A DNA stretch of 44,224 nt from an uncultured Pelagibacteraceae bacterium (GTDB taxonomy: Bacteria > Pseudomonadota > Alphaproteobacteria > Pelagibacterales > Pelagibacteraceae). The first letter of the stretch is position 1. Each line of letters begins with the position of its first letter. The stretch lies in assembly GCA_902588975.1 (NCBI GenBank), contig CACIRJ010000009.1:1-44224 (forward strand). Reading direction: 5' to 3'. The notes beneath the pieces were generated by a model. The model made no database searches. It worked only from the letters and a program-made list of their open reading frames with translations, and was not told the DNA's origin. A program made the translations under genes and the position numbers. Below, in pieces: positions 1 through 9,499 of this stretch.

Positions 1-230
1 AAATAATGTTAAATCAATCCTTTTTTAATAACCCTGAGGAAATTATTATGAGAAGTATTATACAAGTAATTAAACGTATTAGTTCGAAAAAAAACTATCC
101 AAGAGGCAAAAAGGTGAATAGCCTTATAGATTCTATTAAGTTTTCAAACAAAAACGTGAAATTAACACTTTCTGGATGTATTATCGAAAAAATTCAAGAT
201 TCGGTGATTATTTACCCAGAAAAACGATAA
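1..230 (+). CDS. tilS: tRNA(Ile)-lysidine synthase, C-terminal end (partial)
   Basis: Only about the last 75 codons are present. The frame is open back to base 3, so the gene enters from the left and the ATG at 6 is internal. TilS modifies C34 of tRNA-Ile(CAU) to lysidine so that it reads AUA. The visible part resembles the family's C-terminal RNA-binding domain: a helix followed by YPRGKKVNSL, then TLSGC, and a basic C-terminus. The catalytic N-terminal PP-loop domain is outside the window. Position directly before ftsH matches the common tilS-ftsH order in proteobacteria and is a large part of the argument. AUA codons are frequent in this AT-rich sequence, so the enzyme would be essential here. 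The family call rests on a short, divergent C-terminus. Confidence 0.7.
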   Translation, partial: IMLNQSFFNNPEEIIMRSIIQVIKRISSKKNYPRGKKVNSLIDSIKFSNKNVKLTLSGCIIEKIQDSVIIYPEKR

Positions 231-251
231 TTTTTTTGTTAAATGATCAAA

Positions 252-285
252 TTGACACTTGTTAATTTACTAATAATTCTTAATT
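252..285 (+). promoter_or_regulatory. Candidate ftsH promoter, sigma-32-like
   Basis: The 64-base gap before ftsH holds CTTG (258-261), 17 bases, then CTTAATT (279-285). This is one base off the alphaproteobacterial heat-shock consensus CTTG-N17/18-CYTATNT as I recall it. A perfect housekeeping -35, TTGACA (252-257), overlaps it, but its best -10 (AATAAT at 272-277) is only 14 bases away. FtsH is a classical sigma-32 target and rpoH lies in this window. The predicted transcript start would be just before the ATG at 295. This is inference from motif matching in AT-rich DNA. Confidence 0.4.
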
Positions 286-294
286 TAATGCTCT

Positions 295-2187
295 ATGAAT
301 TTTAAAAACTTAGCTATGTGGGGAATAATCGTTATTTTAACGATTGGTCTTTATAATATGTTTAAGAACCCACAAGGTTCGATTTCTCAAAAAAATAAAA
401 TTATTTTCTCAGAATTCTTAACCGAGGTCGATAATGGAAGAGTGGTTAAAGTAGAGATACAAGGAAAAAATATAAAAGGAGTATTGTCAAATGGAAATCA
501 ATTCACCACTTATGCTCCTGAAGACCCGAACTTAATCCAGAAACTAAGCGATAAAGGTGTAAGCATCTCAGCAAGTCCGTTAGAGGAAAAAATGCCTTCA
601 TTATTAGGAATACTTCTTTCTTGGTTTCCAATGCTTTTATTAATCGCTGTTTGGATCTTCTTTATGAGACAAATGCAAGGTGGAAAAGGTGGGGCAATGG
701 GATTTGGAAGATCGAAAGCAAAAATGATGAATGAAGTAAAAGGAAAAGTTACTTTTAATGACGTTGCCGGTGTTGAGGAAGCTAAAGAGGAAGTAGAAGA
801 AGTAGTTGAATTTTTAAAAGATCCAAGAAAGTTTAGTAGATTAGGTGGTAAGATACCAAGAGGTTGTTTACTAGTAGGTCCCCCAGGAACTGGTAAGACT
901 TTACTGGCAAGAGCAATTGCTGGAGAAGCAGGTGTGCCATTTTTTACAATATCTGGATCAGATTTTGTAGAAATGTTTGTTGGTGTTGGAGCTTCCAGAG
1001 TTAGAGACATGTTTGAACAAGGAAAGAAACACTCTCCATGTATAATATTTATTGATGAGATTGACGCAGTTGGAAGAAGTAGAGGAGCTGGACTTGGTGG
1101 TGGAAATGATGAGAGAGAGCAAACACTTAATCAATTATTAGTTGAGATGGATGGTTTTGATACAAATGAAGGTGTAATTATTATTGCTGCAACTAATAGA
1201 CCAGATGTATTAGATCCTGCTCTTTTAAGACCAGGAAGGTTCGATAGACAAGTTGTAGTTTCAAATCCAGATTTACTTGGAAGGGAAAAAATTTTAAAAG
1301 TACACGCAAAAAAAATATCAATGGCACCAGATGTAAATTTAAGAACAGTGGCAAGAGGAACACCAGGGTTTTCTGGAGCAGATTTAGCTAATCTTGTAAA
1401 CGAAGCAGCATTGCTGGCAGCAAGAAAAAATAAAAGAATTGTAACTTATCAAGAATTTGAAGAAGCAAAAGATAAAGTAATGATGGGTTCTGAGAGAAGA
1501 TCAATGGTAATGTCCGAAGAAGAGAAAAGACTCACAGCTTACCACGAAGCTGGACATGCTATTGTAACAATTAATGAAAAAGCAGCTTATCCCATTCACA
1601 AAGCAACGATAATACCAAGAGGCAGAGCTTTAGGAATGGTAATGCAATTACCAGAAAGAGATGAAGTTTCCCAAACAAGAGAGCAATTACATGCTCAGAT
1701 GGCAATAGCTATGGGAGGTAGAGTTGCAGAAGAAATAATTTTTGGAGATGACAAAGTAACAACTGGAGCAGTAAGTGATATTGAACAAGCTACGAAAAGA
1801 GCAAGAGCAATGGTTATGAGAGCTGGTTTAAGTAAAGAGATGGGTCCTGTTGCTTATGGAGAAAATGAAGAAGAAGTGTTTTTAGGTAGATCAGTTGCTA
1901 GACAACAGAACATGTCAGAAGAAACTGCTAAAAAAGTTGATAGTGAAATAAAAAAATTTGTTGAAATGGGCTATGAAAGAGCAAGAAAAGTTTTAACTGA
2001 AAAAATTGATGATTTACACAAATTGGCAAAAGCCTTACTTACTTATGAAACTTTGACTGGAGAAGAAATAGAAGATTTAATAAATAAAAACATATATCCA
2101 AAAAATAAAGAGGATCTTAAAGTTGAAGATGATGATCAAAGCTCAGCACTCGGCTCAATGGGCTTAAAACCAAAGATTGTGCACTAA
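295..2187 (+). CDS. ftsH: ATP-dependent zinc metalloprotease FtsH
   Basis: Membrane-anchored AAA+ protease that extracts and degrades misassembled membrane proteins and short-lived regulators; in enterobacteria these include sigma-32 and LpxC. The 630 residues show two membrane segments (about 5-25 and 103-127) flanking a periplasmic loop. The AAA domain has Walker A GPPGTGKT at 195-202, Walker B with IDEID at 253-257, and a second region of homology with NRPD and RPGRFDR near 300-319. The zinc site is HEAGH at 417-421, with Asp495 as the likely third ligand, the same numbering as in E. coli. Length is normal. All catalytic residues are present. It starts at the second of two nearby ATGs; the one at 288 is in another frame. 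folP follows after 6 bases. HflK and HflC, its usual membrane partners, are encoded at 27560-29522. Confidence 0.97.
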   Translation: MNFKNLAMWGIIVILTIGLYNMFKNPQGSISQKNKIIFSEFLTEVDNGRVVKVEIQGKNIKGVLSNGNQFTTYAPEDPNLIQKLSDKGVSISASPLEEKMPSLLGILLSWFPMLLLIAVWIFFMRQMQGGKGGAMGFGRSKAKMMNEVKGKVTFNDVAGVEEAKEEVEEVVEFLKDPRKFSRLGGKIPRGCLLVGPPGTGKTLLARAIAGEAGVPFFTISGSDFVEMFVGVGASRVRDMFEQGKKHSPCIIFIDEIDAVGRSRGAGLGGGNDEREQTLNQLLVEMDGFDTNEGVIIIAATNRPDVLDPALLRPGRFDRQVVVSNPDLLGREKILKVHAKKISMAPDVNLRTVARGTPGFSGADLANLVNEAALLAARKNKRIVTYQEFEEAKDKVMMGSERRSMVMSEEEKRLTAYHEAGHAIVTINEKAAYPIHKATIIPRGRALGMVMQLPERDEVSQTREQLHAQMAIAMGGRVAEEIIFGDDKVTTGAVSDIEQATKRARAMVMRAGLSKEMGPVAYGENEEEVFLGRSVARQQNMSEETAKKVDSEIKKFVEMGYERARKVLTEKIDDLHKLAKALLTYETLTGEEIEDLINKNIYPKNKEDLKVEDDDQSSALGSMGLKPKIVH

Positions 2188-2193
2188 GCACTA

Positions 2194-3243
2194 ATGAATA
2201 AATATTACACAAGAGCGTGTAATTTTTATTTTGGATCAGTATCAAAAAAAAAAGTTAAAAAAAAAAAGTCAATCCCTCTTCATGGTAATACTAAAATATC
2301 ATTTGATAAAATAGAAATCATAGGCAGGAAAAAAAACAAAATCATCAACATCAAAGATATTAGTAAACTTTCAACTAAATTAAAAAAAAAAGTTAACAGA
2401 GATTTAAAAAATATAAAAAAAAAGAAAATTTTCAAACAAATAAATTTATCCGATATACCTATTTTGATGGGTATAGTTAATTTAACTCCAGATAGTTTTT
2501 CAGATGGTGGCAAATATAATAAAAAAAGTTTAGCGTTAAAACATGTGAACAACTTATTATCGAATGGCGCAAAGATAATAGACGTTGGTGGAGAGTCTAC
2601 AAGACCAGGTGCAAAAGATATTAATCCTAGAAAAGAATGGGATAGAATAAAATTTATTTTAAAAATTTTAAAAAATAAAAAGAGTTTTGTTTCATTAGAT
2701 ACTAGAAAAAGCTTTGTGATGAAAAATGCCTCTAGAATAAAATTAGATCTTATCAATGATGTATCTGGACTAAGTTATGATCCTGAGACTATAAATTATT
2801 TAAAAGAAACAAAAAAACCATTTGTCATTCATCATATGAAAGGAACACCAAAGAGTATGCAATTAAATCCAACATATAATAATGTATTGCTTGATATTTA
2901 TGATTTCTTTGAAAATAAATTAAAATACTTAAGAAATGAAGGTATTAAGCATAATAATATTATATTAGATCCAGGTATCGGGTTTGGAAAAAATTTGAAA
3001 CATAATATTACTCTTTTAAAGAATATTTCTATTTTTCATTCATTTGGCCTTCCTGTAATGTTAGGCTTGTCTAGAAAAAAATTTATTAAGGATATTTCAA
3101 GAAAAAATGATACTAAAGAAAGGATCGGTGGAACCGTATCTTCATGCATTCAAGCGTATCTTCAAGGAGTTCAAATTCTAAGAGTTCATGATATTAAAGA
3201 AATTAATCAAGCATTTAAAGTATTTAAAGAATTACAAAATTAA
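2194..3243 (+). CDS. folP: Dihydropteroate synthase with lysine-rich N-terminal extension
   Basis: Condenses 6-hydroxymethyl-7,8-dihydropterin diphosphate with p-aminobenzoate to give dihydropteroate in folate synthesis. The TIM-barrel core starts near residue 88. It carries GIVNLTPDSFSDGG (93-106), IIDVGGESTRPGA (128-140), an LDTRK segment near 168-172, NDVSG (188-192), GLSRKKFI (291-298) and a C-terminal RVHDIKE (330-336). These are the pterin and sulfonamide/phosphate loops of the family. About 88 residues precede the core, very rich in Lys and containing two long A runs (2244-2253 and 2257-2267). Alphaproteobacterial FolP proteins often carry a comparable N-terminal extension (family knowledge), so I keep the upstream ATG. 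The gene sits 6 bases after ftsH and 2 bases before glmM, so it is probably cotranscribed with both. Confidence 0.93.
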   Translation: MNKYYTRACNFYFGSVSKKKVKKKKSIPLHGNTKISFDKIEIIGRKKNKIINIKDISKLSTKLKKKVNRDLKNIKKKKIFKQINLSDIPILMGIVNLTPDSFSDGGKYNKKSLALKHVNNLLSNGAKIIDVGGESTRPGAKDINPRKEWDRIKFILKILKNKKSFVSLDTRKSFVMKNASRIKLDLINDVSGLSYDPETINYLKETKKPFVIHHMKGTPKSMQLNPTYNNVLLDIYDFFENKLKYLRNEGIKHNNIILDPGIGFGKNLKHNITLLKNISIFHSFGLPVMLGLSRKKFIKDISRKNDTKERIGGTVSSCIQAYLQGVQILRVHDIKEINQAFKVFKELQN

Positions 3244-3245
3244 AG

Positions 3246-4577
3246 ATGAATAAAAAATATTTTGGAACAGATGGAATTAGAGGAAAAGTTAATGGATCTA
3301 AAATAAATGGAGAAATGTTTTTCAAATTTGGCTTAGCAGCTGGAACATACTTTAAAAATTTAAAAAAGAGTAAACAAACAGCAATCATTGCAAAAGACAC
3401 TAGGTTATCAGGATATACGCTTGAGCCAGCTCTAGTATCTGGATTGGCATCAGCAGGAATGCATATTTATACTTTGGGACCTCTACCAACAAATGGTTTA
3501 GCAATGCTAACAAAAAAAATGAAAGCTAATATGGGCATAATGATAACAGCATCACATAATCCATACTATGATAATGGTTTAAAGCTGTTCGGACCTGACG
3601 GACTTAAGTTATCTGATAAAATTGAAAAAAAAATTGAAAAGCTAATTGACTCAAAAATTACAAAAAATCTATCCAAACCTATTGAACTGGGCAGAGTTAA
3701 AAGACTAGAGGATGCAAATGAAAATTATATAAAAATATTAAAACAAAATTTCCCATCCTCTTTTAGTTTAGAAGGTATTAAAATTGCTTTAGACTGTGCT
3801 AATGGTGCAGGCTATAAAGCTGGTCCTGAATTATTTAAATCATTAGGTGCTAAAGTGTTTAAAACTGGCACTTCTCCTAACGGATTAAATATCAATCTTA
3901 AATCTGGATCAACGTATCCAAGTAAAATTTGCAAAATGACAAAAAAAAACAAGGCACATATAGGAATTGCATTAGATGGTGATGCGGACAGAATTATAGT
4001 TTGTGACGAAAAAGGTAGAATTATTGATGGAGATAAAATACTTGCCATGTTGGGAGAGAGATGGAAAAGAAAAAAAATATTGAAAGGAGGAGTGGTTGGA
4101 ACACTAATGTCGAATTATGGTTTAGAGAATTTTTTTAAAAAAAATAGAATTAAGTTTTTAAGATCAGATGTAGGTGATCGTTATGTTAAAGAAAAAATGA
4201 AGAAAAATAAATTTAATTTAGGAGGAGAGCAATCAGGCCATATAATACTTGGAAAGTTTGCAACAACTGGTGACGGATTATTAGTAGCTTTAGAAATTCT
4301 TTTTTCATTAAGAAAAAGAAAAAAAGCAAGTGAACTTTTCAATAAATTTAAACCCACCCCCCAAATATTAGAAAACGTAGAAGTTAGAGATAAATCAATA
4401 ATTAATAGTCCAAAATGTAAAAAAGCAATTTCTCAAGCAAATAAAATTATAAATAATACAGGTAGAATTTTAGTCAGAAAATCAGGTACTGAGCCCAAAA
4501 TAAGAATTATGAGTGAGTCAGAGGACTCAAGGTTAAATAAATTGTGTGTTAATATTATAAAAAAATCTATTCAGTAA
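3246..4577 (+). CDS. glmM: Phosphoglucosamine mutase
   Basis: Interconverts glucosamine-6-phosphate and glucosamine-1-phosphate, the step that leads to UDP-GlcNAc for peptidoglycan and lipid A. The 443-residue protein has the four alpha-D-phosphohexomutase domains in order. The phosphoserine loop is TASHNP (101-106, Ser103), the metal loop DGDADR (244-249), the sugar-binding loop GGEQSGH (326-332), and the C-terminal phosphate-binding loop RKSGTEPKIR (411-420). The N-terminal FGTDGIRG (6-13) is typical of GlmM rather than of phosphomannomutases. Length is normal for the family. It lies 2 bases after folP and 1 base before thiD, in the widespread ftsH-folP-glmM arrangement. Confidence 0.96.
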   Translation: MNKKYFGTDGIRGKVNGSKINGEMFFKFGLAAGTYFKNLKKSKQTAIIAKDTRLSGYTLEPALVSGLASAGMHIYTLGPLPTNGLAMLTKKMKANMGIMITASHNPYYDNGLKLFGPDGLKLSDKIEKKIEKLIDSKITKNLSKPIELGRVKRLEDANENYIKILKQNFPSSFSLEGIKIALDCANGAGYKAGPELFKSLGAKVFKTGTSPNGLNINLKSGSTYPSKICKMTKKNKAHIGIALDGDADRIIVCDEKGRIIDGDKILAMLGERWKRKKILKGGVVGTLMSNYGLENFFKKNRIKFLRSDVGDRYVKEKMKKNKFNLGGEQSGHIILGKFATTGDGLLVALEILFSLRKRKKASELFNKFKPTPQILENVEVRDKSIINSPKCKKAISQANKIINNTGRILVRKSGTEPKIRIMSESEDSRLNKLCVNIIKKSIQ

Positions 4578-4578
4578 A

Positions 4579-5391
4579 TTGAAAATTAAATCTAAAATAC
4601 TAATAATCGCAGGATCAGACTCATCAGGAGGAGCAGGCATTCAAGCAGATATTAAGGCAGTTACTTCTCTTGGCGCTTACGCAATGACTGCAATCACAGC
4701 AGTAACAGCCCAAAATACAACAGGCATAAAGTCTATAATGCCAATATCAAGTAAGGTAATCTCTAATCAAATCGAATTTACATCAAACGATATTAAGCCA
4801 GATTCAGTAAAGATAGGAATGTTACATTCAACTGAAGTTATAAACTCAGTTTTAAAATCGATAAAAAAATTGAGATTAAAAAAAATAATTTTAGATCCTG
4901 TTATGGTTGCAAAAGGCGGTGCTAAGCTTATTGATGATAAAGCAATTTTAGTGTTAAAAAAAAAACTAATAAAAAAGGTTGATTTGATTACACCGAATAT
5001 TCCTGAAGCAGAAATACTGACTAAAATAAAAATTAAATCTATTTTGGATATGAAAAATGCTGCTAAAATATTATTAGATTTAGGTGCTAAGAATATTTTA
5101 ATTAAAGGTGGTCATTTAAATTCTAAAACCTTGAAAGATATTTTTGTAAATAAAAAAGAAACCGCAATATTTACAAATAAAAAAATTAAAACAAAAAACA
5201 CTCATGGGACTGGATGTACGTTATCAAGTGCAATTACAACATATTATGGATGTGGAAAAACTCTAAAGAAATCTTGTGAGTTAGGTATTAGATATGTAAA
5301 CAATGCCATTAAAACAAGACCAAATTTTGGAAAAGGAAATGGACCAATTAACCATTTAAATAGTTTTATAATAGAAAAGAAATTTAGATGA
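4579..5391 (+). CDS. thiD: Hydroxymethylpyrimidine / phosphomethylpyrimidine kinase
   Basis: Phosphorylates HMP and HMP-phosphate to HMP-PP for thiamine synthesis or salvage. It is a ribokinase-fold protein of 270 residues with the N-terminal substrate loop [15 protein letters not shown] (10-24), a KGGH segment, and the C-terminal anion hole HGTGC (209-213) containing the catalytic Cys/Gly motif. The start is TTG at 4579, one base after the glmM stop. It is chosen because it gives the canonical [16 protein letters not shown]-terminus and no ATG lies nearby. The stop overlaps the purA start by four bases (ATGA), implying coupled translation. No TPP riboswitch-like leader is visible, since the gene is internal to the operon. 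SAR11 members are known to depend on exogenous HMP, which would make this a salvage enzyme; that link is inference. Confidence 0.93.
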   Translation: MKIKSKILIIAGSDSSGGAGIQADIKAVTSLGAYAMTAITAVTAQNTTGIKSIMPISSKVISNQIEFTSNDIKPDSVKIGMLHSTEVINSVLKSIKKLRLKKIILDPVMVAKGGAKLIDDKAILVLKKKLIKKVDLITPNIPEAEILTKIKIKSILDMKNAAKILLDLGAKNILIKGGHLNSKTLKDIFVNKKETAIFTNKKIKTKNTHGTGCTLSSAITTYYGCGKTLKKSCELGIRYVNNAIKTRPNFGKGNGPINHLNSFIIEKKFR

Positions 5392-6680
5392 ATAATGTAG
5401 TCGTAGTCGGATCACAGTGGGGAGATGAAGGAAAAGGAAAAATAGTTGATTGGTTATCGAGCGAAGCTGACGTTGTCGTAAGATTCCAAGGAGGACATAA
5501 TGCTGGTCATACCTTAGTAATTGATGGTGTTACCTATAAACTTAGACTATTACCATCTGGAATTGTTAGAAAGAATAAAATTTCTATTATTGGAAATGGA
5601 GTTGTAGTAGATCCGTGGGCAATTCTTGATGAAATTAAAGAAGTACAATCAAAAGGTGTAGAAATAAATGAAAATAATCTTATTTTATCAGAGGCTGCTA
5701 CATTAATTTTACCATTTCATAGAGAGATGGATGAAATAAGGGAAGACTCTGCAGGTAAATCAAAAATTGGAACTACCAGAAGAGGAATTGGTCCAGCATA
5801 TGAAGATAAAGTAGGAAGAAGATCAATAAGAGTAATGGATCTTGCATCTAAACAAAATCTTGAAAATCGATTATCACTAGTACTTGAGCATCACAATGCA
5901 ATCCGAAAGGGATTGGGTAAGCCAATATATGAAAAAGATAAACTGGCTGAGGACTTAATAAAAATAGCTCCAAATATTTTAAAATATTCAGCACCAGTTT
6001 GGAGGAAGATAGATCAATTTAAATCAGAAAATAAAAAAATATTATTTGAAGGAGCTCAAGGAATATTACTTGATGTTGATCACGGAACATATCCATACGT
6101 AACTTCATCTAACACAGTAGCAGCTTCAGCAGCAACAGGATCTGGATGTGGTCCAAACTCAATAAACTATGTATTAGGAATTACAAAAGCATATACAACA
6201 AGGGTAGGTGAAGGACCTTTCCCAACAGAATTAACAGATGATACTGGTAATCATTTAGGTGAAAAGGGACATGAATTTGGAACTGTCACCAGCAGAAAAA
6301 GAAGATGTGGCTGGTTTGATGGAGTTTTAGTGAGACAAACTATAAAGATCTCAGGCATTGATGGAATAGCTTTAACTAAATTAGATGTATTAGATGAACT
6401 AGATGAAGTGAATGTATGTGTAGCTTATAAGCTAAATGGAAAAGAAATAGATTATTTTCCTGCTGCTGTTGAAGATCAATTAAATGTCAAACCAGTTTAT
6501 AAAACATTCAAGGGTTGGAAATCCAAAACTAAAGGGATAAAAAAATTTGATGATTTACCTAATAATGCAAAGATCTATGTAAAAGCTATTGAAGAATTCA
6601 TTGAGACAAAAATATCTAGTATTTCAACAAGCCCAGAGAGAAAAGATACGATTCTTTTAGTTGACCCATTTAACTGTTAA
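5388..6680 (+). CDS. purA: Adenylosuccinate synthetase
   Basis: GTP-dependent formation of adenylosuccinate from IMP and aspartate, the first committed step to AMP. The P-loop-like [11 protein letters not shown] spans 8-18 with the catalytic Asp13, and GGHNAGHT contains His41. These positions match the E. coli enzyme. Further family blocks are visible: [14 protein letters not shown], a FEGAQG segment, and [12 protein letters not shown]. At 430 residues the length is normal. It is the last gene of the plus-strand run that begins with tilS/ftsH. rpoH converges on it with 12 bases between the stop codons and no room for a conventional terminator. Confidence 0.97.
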   Translation: MNNVVVVGSQWGDEGKGKIVDWLSSEADVVVRFQGGHNAGHTLVIDGVTYKLRLLPSGIVRKNKISIIGNGVVVDPWAILDEIKEVQSKGVEINENNLILSEAATLILPFHREMDEIREDSAGKSKIGTTRRGIGPAYEDKVGRRSIRVMDLASKQNLENRLSLVLEHHNAIRKGLGKPIYEKDKLAEDLIKIAPNILKYSAPVWRKIDQFKSENKKILFEGAQGILLDVDHGTYPYVTSSNTVAASAATGSGCGPNSINYVLGITKAYTTRVGEGPFPTELTDDTGNHLGEKGHEFGTVTSRKRRCGWFDGVLVRQTIKISGIDGIALTKLDVLDELDEVNVCVAYKLNGKEIDYFPAAVEDQLNVKPVYKTFKGWKSKTKGIKKFDDLPNNAKIYVKAIEEFIETKISSISTSPERKDTILLVDPFNC

Positions 6681-6692
6681 AAAACAGCAGAA

Positions 6693-7583
6693 TTAATTTG
6701 CGGGTAGTAGATTTTTTGATTTAGCAGAGTTAAGCATATGTTTTTGAAGTTTTTCAAATGCTTTATTTTCAATTTGTCTTATTCTTTCTCTACTTATTTT
6801 GAATTTTTTACTTAAATCTTCTAAAGTTATTGGATTATCCGTTAATCTTCTTGAATAAAGGATTTCTTTTTCTCTTTCATTTAAAATTTTAATAGAATCT
6901 TGAAGAAGATCTTTTCGTTGCTCCATTTCTTCATTTTGGGCAAATTTAAGTTCTTGATCCATATCATTATCAACAACCCAATCTTGCCATTCATCACCGT
7001 CTTCTCCAATTGGTGCATTTAATGACTGCTCTTTCCCTGAAAGTCTTCTATTCATAGATACTACTTCTTGTTCACTAACATCTAATCTGTTTGCTATATC
7101 CTTTACGTGTTCATCGCGTAAGTCACCCTCAGTTCTAGGTGCAATTTGATTTTTTATCTTCTTCAAATTGAAAAAAAGCTTTTTTTGAGCTGTTGTAGTT
7201 CCAATTTTAACTAAGCTCCATGATCTTAGAATATATTCTTGAATAGAAGCTTTAATCCACCACATTGCATAAGTTGCAAGTCTAAAACCTTTCTCCGGTT
7301 CAAATTTTTTAACAGCTTGCATTAAACCTACGTTACCCTCTGAGATCATTTCATTAAGAGGCAATCCATAGCCTTTGTAACCCATCGCTATCTTAGCAAC
7401 TAGTCTTAAATGACTTGTAACAAGTTTTTCAGCTGATTTAACATTTCCTGTAGTTTGCCAGTTTTTAGCAAGCATGTATTCTTCTTCTGCATCTAGCATA
7501 GGAAATTTTTTAATCTGAGCTAGATATGCTGCTAAACCACCTTCATTTGAAAGAGTAGGTAAATTGTATGTATTATTGCTCAT
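6693..7583 (-). CDS. rpoH: RNA polymerase heat-shock sigma factor, sigma-32
   Basis: Alternative sigma factor that directs RNA polymerase to heat-shock promoters. In 296 residues it has sigma-70 region 1.2/2.1-2.4 (about 15-130, with the aromatic TYAMWWIKASIQEYILRSW segment). It then has the RpoH box QKKLFFNLKK (133-142), which distinguishes sigma-32 from housekeeping sigma factors, and a region 4.2 helix-turn-helix near 247-280 (EDLSKKFKISRERIRQIE). It is expressed leftward, downstream of rluD with 43 bases between them. In E. coli, FtsH degrades sigma-32; both genes occur here, about 4.5 kb apart. I saw no clear RNA thermometer in the short upstream gap. Confidence 0.96.
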   Translation of the reverse strand: MSNNTYNLPTLSNEGGLAAYLAQIKKFPMLDAEEEYMLAKNWQTTGNVKSAEKLVTSHLRLVAKIAMGYKGYGLPLNEMISEGNVGLMQAVKKFEPEKGFRLATYAMWWIKASIQEYILRSWSLVKIGTTTAQKKLFFNLKKIKNQIAPRTEGDLRDEHVKDIANRLDVSEQEVVSMNRRLSGKEQSLNAPIGEDGDEWQDWVVDNDMDQELKFAQNEEMEQRKDLLQDSIKILNEREKEILYSRRLTDNPITLEDLSKKFKISRERIRQIENKAFEKLQKHMLNSAKSKNLLPAN

Positions 7584-7626
7584 CGGAAATATTTATGTAA
7601 TAGAGAAATTTTTTTTTACAATCCTT

Positions 7627-8607
7627 TTATTTACTTAATTTTCTTAGTTTTTTTAAGATAATACTTAACTCGTTTGGTATATTTGACGAAAATTCTAATC
7701 TTTCCTCTGTCCTAGGATGGTCAAATCCCAACTGTTTTGCATGCAAAAATTGTCTATCTAGATTTAAAATTTTATTATTAAGATCTTCATCAATGTTTTT
7801 AAATTTTTTAAATTTCTTTTTATATTTTTTATCTCCAAGAATATTATTACCTTTGTATGACATATGAACTCTTATTTGATGAGTTCTCCCAGTTTCTAAT
7901 TTACATTGTATAAAACTAAAAGTTGGAACTTTATCATTCTCAAAAAGCTCTAAAGTTTTGTAATGTGTTATTGCTTTTTTACCTTTGCTAGATGAAACTT
8001 CCATCATTTGCCTGTTTTTTGAACTTCTAGTTATGAATGTTTCAATTGTTCCTTTTTGAGGTCTTAATTTTCCCCATATTAAAGTTTGATAAACTCTTGT
8101 TATAGTGTGTTTAGAAAACTGAATTGATAATTTTTCATGACTTAGATTATTTTTTGCAATTACAATTAATCCTGATGTATCTTTATCAATTCTGTGAACT
8201 ATACCAGGTCTAAGCTCATCTCCTATGTTAGATAAATTTTTACTATCATAATTCATTAATGCGTTAACTATTGTATTATCATAATTACCAGCACCAGGGT
8301 GCATCGAAATTCCAGAAGGCTTATCAATAACAATTAAGTCTTCATCTTCATAAATTATATTTAATTTAAACTCATAAGGTTTTAAGCTTTGTTTCTTAGG
8401 TTCAACAATTTCAAGTTCAATTTTGTCATTTAATTTAGTTTTAATTGAAGGGTCTTGGACAATTCTCTCATTAATTTTTAATTTACTATCTAGTATTAAA
8501 TTTTTTACTCTAGTTCTGCTTAAGCTTTTGTCATGATTTGCTAATATCATGTCTACTCTCTTGTTATTATCTTCTTCTTTAACAATAAAATTGATGATAT
8601 TTTTCAT
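7627..8607 (-). CDS. rluD: RluD-type 23S rRNA pseudouridine synthase
   Basis: Isomerises uridines in 23S rRNA (helix 69 for RluD). The 326 residues comprise an N-terminal S4 RNA-binding domain (about 15-75) and an RluA-family catalytic domain. The signature is GIVHRIDKDTSGL, with catalytic Asp141; the variant HRID replaces the common HRLD. Further motifs are DKPSGISMHPG (95-105) and GRTHQIRVHM toward the C-terminus. The S4 domain plus overall length favours RluD or RluC over RluA; the exact target uridines are not readable from sequence. Only 23 bases separate its start from the divergently oriented tRNA-Arg, so any longer promoter must lie inside the tRNA gene. Confidence 0.88.
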   Translation of the reverse strand: MKNIINFIVKEEDNNKRVDMILANHDKSLSRTRVKNLILDSKLKINERIVQDPSIKTKLNDKIELEIVEPKKQSLKPYEFKLNIIYEDEDLIVIDKPSGISMHPGAGNYDNTIVNALMNYDSKNLSNIGDELRPGIVHRIDKDTSGLIVIAKNNLSHEKLSIQFSKHTITRVYQTLIWGKLRPQKGTIETFITRSSKNRQMMEVSSSKGKKAITHYKTLELFENDKVPTFSFIQCKLETGRTHQIRVHMSYKGNNILGDKKYKKKFKKFKNIDEDLNNKILNLDRQFLHAKQLGFDHPRTEERLEFSSNIPNELSIILKKLRKLSK

Positions 8608-8620
8608 AAATTATTATATT
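8591..8620 (+). promoter_or_regulatory. Candidate promoter for tRNA-Arg, overlapping an opposed -10 for rluD
   Basis: On the plus strand TTGATG (8591-8596), 18 bases, TATATT (8615-8620) could drive tRNA-Arg, which begins at 8631. The -35 lies within the first codons of rluD. On the minus strand a perfect TATAAT (complement of 8613-8618) overlaps the same bases. It would place the rluD transcript start at or beside its ATG, giving a leaderless or nearly leaderless mRNA. TATAAT-like words are common in this composition, so this is a hypothesis. Confidence 0.35.
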
Positions 8621-8630
8621 AAATAATCAT

Positions 8631-8707
8631 GCGTTCGTAGCTCAACTGGATAGAGCGCCAGATTTCGGCTCTGGAGGTTCAGGGTTCGACTCCTTGCGGG
8701 CGCACCA
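8631..8707 (+). tRNA. tRNA-Arg, anticodon UCG
   Basis: A full cloverleaf can be drawn. The 7-bp acceptor stem GCGTTCG / CGGGCGC includes two G-T pairs. The D arm is GCTC/GAGC, and the anticodon stem CCAGA/TCTGG encloses the loop TTTCGGC. After a five-base variable loop, the T arm CAGGG/CCTTG encloses TTCGACT. The anticodon in the loop is TCG, reading CGA and possibly other CGN codons by wobble. The 3' CCA is encoded (8705-8707). The exporter permease gene on the opposite strand ends exactly at the next base (8708), so there is no spacer. Confidence 0.96.
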
Positions 8708-9499
8708 CTATTCCCCCATATTAATAAGCGTTCCTTTTTTTTTTGCGACATTGAAAGAATAATAGAATAATGCAATTGATAATACAAAGTAAACCCCATT
8801 CCACATGAAAGCATTGTAGATATTTTGAATGTCTACAGTTTGATTAATCAAAATATTTCTTGCTTCTTCGAAAATGTATACCAATGGTAATAAGTAAGCT
8901 ATTTTTTGAAACAACTCTGGCAATATTTCTATTGGATAATATATACATCCAAAGGGCGCTAACAAAAACATTGTGGACCATGCTATATTTTCAAAAGATG
9001 GTCCGTATCTCAATAAACCAGCTGATACCAAGACTCCAAGTGTTATTCCAAATAAATATAGGCTTAAAAATAAAAAGAATAGAAATATTCCTAAATCTAA
9101 AATAGAAATACCGAACAAAGGAGAGGTTAAAAGTACTGCTGGTATCAAGCCTATAAGAGCTCTAATTAAAGCAGTAGCAACAAGCGAAGTTAGTATTTCG
9201 CCAATTTTCATTGGTGCAATAAATAAATTTGTAAAGTTTCTACTCCAAATTTCTTCAAGAAAAAGCATATTAAATCCTATGCTGGTCCTAAAAAGAAAAT
9301 CATAAAGGATTGCGCAAGTTAATATAACTCCAACTGCATTATTATAATATGTTGTATGCGTAGCAAAAAAATTTGAGATAAACCCCCACAAAGTAATTTG
9401 AATAGTTGGCCAATAAACAAGATCCAAAACCCTTGGGAAAGATCTGGTAATTAAATAGAAATGTCTTAAAAAAAGACCATACATTCTAGTTAAGCTCAT
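8708..9499 (-). CDS. ABC-2 type exporter, permease subunit
   Basis: Integral membrane half of an ABC exporter. The 263 residues contain about six hydrophobic segments (around 20-45, 53-75, 100-128, 132-160, 168-195 and 230-252). The arrangement and the motifs around FLEEIWSRNFTNLFIAP match the ABC-2 permease family (NodJ/DrrB-like). The substrate cannot be told; lipids, polysaccharides or hydrophobic drugs are typical for the family. Its start lies inside the end of the ATPase gene (14-base overlap), so the two form a translationally coupled pair. Its stop codon directly abuts the CCA end of the convergent tRNA-Arg. Confidence 0.85.
   Translation of the reverse strand: MSLTRMYGLFLRHFYLITRSFPRVLDLVYWPTIQITLWGFISNFFATHTTYYNNAVGVILTCAILYDFLFRTSIGFNMLFLEEIWSRNFTNLFIAPMKIGEILTSLVATALIRALIGLIPAVLLTSPLFGISILDLGIFLFFLFLSLYLFGITLGVLVSAGLLRYGPSFENIAWSTMFLLAPFGCIYYPIEILPELFQKIAYLLPLVYIFEEARNILINQTVDIQNIYNAFMWNGVYFVLSIALFYYSFNVAKKKGTLINMGE

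Noticed and set aside
510..1010. Long minus-strand open frame opposite ftsH (166 codons)
   Set aside because: It lies wholly inside the conserved AAA domain of ftsH, has low-complexity Ser/Pro/Ile content typical of an antisense shadow, and has no start context or family resemblance.
8614..8814. Minus-strand 66-codon frame across tRNA-Arg
   Set aside because: Most of it is the complement of the tRNA and of the permease end. Peptides of this kind (GAPARSRTLNLQSRN) are a known artefact of translating tRNA genes.
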